The notes beneath the pieces are model-generated. The model saw only the letters and a list, made by a program, of their open reading frames with translations, ran no database searches and was not told the DNA's origin. This document shows positions 60,705-64,000 of a DNA stretch of 64,000 bases, piece after piece (position 1 is the first letter of the stretch; the number at the start of each line of letters is the position of its first letter). The translations under genes and the position numbers were made by a program. The stretch is from positions 237,514-301,513 of the forward strand of contig NZ_HG315685.1 in the NCBI RefSeq assembly GCF_000455365.1, written 5' to 3'. This stretch comes from Halopiger djelfimassiliensis (GTDB taxonomy: Archaea > Halobacteriota > Halobacteria > Halobacteriales > Natrialbaceae).

Positions 60705-61160
60705 AGGAGGAACAGCACAATGCCACGGCCTTCAGGCCGTGGATACGTGCGTAAGCATGATTGGGCTGTATCCCGTAGACGGCAGTACCGGAGTTCCCAC
60801 GTCGAGAAATGCGGTCTTTGACCACACCAGAGCTTCGCTCTGACTTCTCGCGTGGTAACAAATCCGACCGAACCAGCCCGCCACGTCCCGGCCCACGGGT
60901 CGGACGCGAATGGCGGTACCCAGCAGGCTGAACACCCTGCCGTGGAACGGAACGCGGTGTTCCGTGTTGAAGTGCCCGGCGCGTCCGGGTGGGAAGGCCC
61001 CGTTGACAGGGCTGTACGCGCTGTACACCACGCCCCCGGTAATAATTGGGCGGGCACCGTCGAAGGGAGGACGCGAAAGCGTACTTCGCTCCCGAGGAAA
61101 CGCACAACCTTGAACTCCGCTTTGCGGATTCCCGCGACTTTAGGCGCGGGAGGATGTCAA
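60705..61160 (+). mobile_element. 456-bp IS200/IS605-type relic (TnpB-less)
   Basis: Left end preceded by TTAC (60701-60704) and carrying hairpin CCACGGCC-TTCA-GGCCGTGG (60723-60742); right end with hairpin TCCCGCG-ACTTTAGG-CGCGGGA (61130-61151) and terminal GATGTCAA, so TCAA is at 61157-61160. TTAC and TCAA are the left and right cleavage tetranucleotides known for ISHp608-type TnpA. The inside has no intact TnpA or TnpB frame, only degraded sequence. It resembles the non-autonomous palindrome-associated derivatives (PATEs) of haloarchaea. Confidence 0.8.
61116..61160 (+). ncRNA. candidate omega/reRNA scaffold at the relic right end
   Basis: Two adjacent hairpins, TCCGC-TTT-GCGGA (61116-61128) and the right-end hairpin (61130-61151), precede the TCAA end, as in the 3' scaffold of TnpB guide RNAs, also seen as sense-overlapping transcripts of haloarchaeal IS1341-type elements. 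The guide would be the following bases (61161 on). Expression unproved. Confidence 0.35.
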
Positions 61161-62047
61161 TGGTCTTTTGCCCGTGCCGTCTGCATCGCGTCGCTGTTGT
61201 ACGCCGATCCGAGAGTTCCACGCGCGTCGATAGCGATGACGCCGGCGGTCGAACCGGTGAGTTCGGCGAACTCCTCGATCGCGAGTTCGGTTGCCGACTG
61301 GGCATCGCGTCCGCGTTCGATGTGTCCGGCGACGCGTCTCGAGAGCGTCACCCGGGCGATGTCTTCGCCGGCTCCGGTCGCGCTGACCGCGGCCGCCGGC
61401 GAACAGTAAAAGCCCGATCCGACCTGTGGGACGTCACCCACGCGGCCGGCGAGGGCGAGCCACCGGCCGCCGGTCGAAGTCGCCGCCGCCAGCCGGTCGC
61501 CGTCGAACGCGACCGAGCCGACCGTATCGTGATCTCGCGGCCCGTCGTCGCGCCCGTCCGGGTCCGAACGGCCGAACCGCTCGTTGATCCAGTCGAGTTC
61601 GCTCCTGATCCCGCCCGTCGGCGGCTCGAGGTCGGCCCATTTCTCACGCGTTCGCTCCGCCCAGAGGTCGACGTCCGTTTCGATTCCGGCGCTTTCCGCC
61701 AGCGAGACGGCGTGGTCGCCCGAGAGGAAGCCGTGGGGCGTCTCCTCCATGACGACCCGGGCGACGCTGACCGCGCGTTCGACCCCCGGCATCGAACAGG
61801 CCGCTCCGACCGCGCGGTCGTCGGTCATGATCCCCGCATCGGTACGGATCTCGCCGTCGCTCTGGACCGCGCTTCCGACGCCGGCGTTGAACCGGGGTGA
61901 CGACTCGAGGACGTTAAGCGCCGCTTCGACTGCATCGACCGTCTCCGTCTGCGCTGTGCCGGTTTCGGCCGCGCGCTCGAGGACGGCGCGTCTGGACTCG
62001 GGATCGTCCGGAGCGCTTCCGGCACCGCCGTGGACGAGTACCTGCAT
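61157..62047 (-). CDS. isoaspartyl peptidase / L-asparaginase (Ntn-hydrolase)
   Basis: 296 residues. Ntn-hydrolase family 2 asparaginase: MQVLVHGGAGSAPDDP, NAGVGSAVQSDGEIRTDAGI, the nucleophile Thr in HDTVGSVAFDGDRLAAATST (autocleavage before Thr, about 178), GRVGDVPQVGSGFYC and TGAGEDIARVTLSRR. It removes Asn side-chain amide or isoaspartyl residues. Its last codon (CAT) ends in one base and its stop (TGA) wholly in three bases of the mobile relic; joining the flanks gives CAG-TAA instead, so the ancestral protein ended in Gln. Confidence 0.92.
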   Translation of the reverse strand: MQVLVHGGAGSAPDDPESRRAVLERAAETGTAQTETVDAVEAALNVLESSPRFNAGVGSAVQSDGEIRTDAGIMTDDRAVGAACSMPGVERAVSVARVVMEETPHGFLSGDHAVSLAESAGIETDVDLWAERTREKWADLEPPTGGIRSELDWINERFGRSDPDGRDDGPRDHDTVGSVAFDGDRLAAATSTGGRWLALAGRVGDVPQVGSGFYCSPAAAVSATGAGEDIARVTLSRRVAGHIERGRDAQSATELAIEEFAELTGSTAGVIAIDARGTLGSAYNSDAMQTARAKDH

Positions 62048-62123
62048 ACGCCATCCTGTCGGCCGAGGAAGGTAATGGATTTCGAGTCGCCGCGACGGCG
62101 GCGACAAATCCCCTACACTTACG

Positions 62124-62462
62124 ATGACAGCTTGTGTACCGGCGACGAGGATGACGCCGCTTGTCGTGCTCGTCGTGTTCTGTGCGACCATGGCAGTGAT
62201 CGCCCTCGGGCGACTGGTCGTCACCGACGAGCGAGATGCCATCGACATCGGAACGGCCCTGATCGTCGTCGGAATTACGCTGTTTACCGTACTGTGGGTC
62301 GCGCTCGTGGAATCGTGGCTGTCCGCGATCACGCGGGGACTGGTCGCGGTTACCGGTACCGTCGCCTGCTGTGGCGGGACGGCCATGCTCGTCCGATACT
62401 GGAACGTCCCGTCCTGCGACGTTCGCCGGGACGACGTCGACGGGGACGACACCCACCCCTAA
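62124..62462 (+). CDS. small three-TM membrane protein
   Basis: 112 residues. Helices: LVVLVVFCATMAVIALGRLV, ALIVVGITLFTVLWVALVES and ITRGLVAVTGTVACCGG. A Cys pair in VACCGG, acidic tail. No family recognised. Starts at ATG 62124 or 62151 (MTPLVV). Divergent from the asparaginase gene. Confidence 0.65.
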   Translation: MTACVPATRMTPLVVLVVFCATMAVIALGRLVVTDERDAIDIGTALIVVGITLFTVLWVALVESWLSAITRGLVAVTGTVACCGGTAMLVRYWNVPSCDVRRDDVDGDDTHP

Positions 62463-62646
62463 CGGTTGCCGGCGACGATTCCGGTCGACTCGCCCCCGTC
62501 TCGAGTCGGCTGTTCGATCCCTCGGGCCGTCGGGTGAAGTTGCGGTTTTCCCCGAAGGGGCCCCGTCATTCGACGAATGTTTATATTCTGTCCCCCGTGA
62601 AGAACGGTTCTCCTGCAACTTTCGCCGCCGCGATGGAAATGGTAGA

Positions 62647-62654
62647 CCTTTTAC
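62647..62654 (+). promoter_or_regulatory. TATA-like box of icd
   Basis: CCTTTTAC is centred 30 bases before the ATG at 62681. A second AT-rich site GTTTATATTC at 62579-62588 could be an alternative or an activator-linked site. Confidence 0.55.
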
Positions 62655-62680
62655 CCGAGTCGAAGCACCGTACAGACGAG

Positions 62681-63943
<1,263 letters not shown>

Positions 63944-64000
63944 CGGCTCTCACGGGTTTTCGACCCGCTCGAATTTCTTCGCTTCCGAACGACGCGGCTG

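Noticed and set aside
60551-60754. Short plus frame starting MSLRRIDPVGV
   Set aside because: It enters the relic's left end at 60705 and has no domain; perhaps a chance frame.
60418-61305. Minus-strand frame running across the mobile relic and flank
   Set aside because: It crosses the element boundary and both end hairpins and has no transposase motif; composition is that of random GC-rich sequence.

Overview
The window is a GC-rich stretch of a haloarchaeal chromosome, probably from the Natrialbales/Halobacteriales side of the class; I cannot fix the genus from sequence alone. The evidence is very acidic proteins, many starts placed 27-31 bases after a TATA-like box (leaderless mRNAs), twin-arginine (Tat) signals, VPGF C-terminal anchors, an archaeal GatD, a SAMP-like modifier, and several families I know only from haloarchaea (DUF7113, DUF7129, DUF7344, DUF5802, HalOD1, amphi-Trp). 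I see no tRNA, rRNA or CRISPR array.

1-19 kb is rich in secreted and surface proteins. After the 5' part of an O-acetylhomoserine sulfhydrylase gene come a PhoX-like phosphatase that carries its own cohesin-like and dockerin-like domains and, five bases downstream, a membrane-anchored cohesin-like protein. Then follow a secreted fibronectin-III-like protein, phosphoglycerate mutase, an HTTM/DCC gene pair, NurA nuclease, two Tat-exported metallophosphatases (one a 5'-nucleotidase), and two further VPGF-anchored cohesin-like proteins. Three exported phosphatases and four cohesin-like modules in 18 kb suggest a surface phosphate-scavenging assembly.

19-30 kb holds a HerA-type ATPase, a methyltransferase, an FRG-domain protein, an alpha/beta hydrolase, PspA, a lipoprotein, and four paralogous four-TM membrane proteins of unknown function, two of which converge with no base between their stop codons. 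30-47 kb holds an iron-sulfur repair protein (RIC), a small kinase, a DgcN/DgcA pair for D-glutamate catabolism, a Vms1-type peptidyl-tRNA hydrolase, an ArsR-type regulator, GatD, a GNAT enzyme, a SAMP1/MoaD-like protein, and a potassium/TrkA group.

47-53 kb groups DeoC, ribose-1,5-bisphosphate isomerase, a PfkB kinase and a nucleoside phosphorylase, matching the non-carboxylating pentose bisphosphate route of haloarchaea. 53-64 kb carries housekeeping genes (methylthiotransferase, HIT protein, methionine aminopeptidase, isocitrate dehydrogenase), small zinc-ribbon proteins, and a 456-bp IS200/IS605-type relic. The relic sits exactly on the stop codon of an L-asparaginase-like gene, and removing it in silico restores an in-frame stop.
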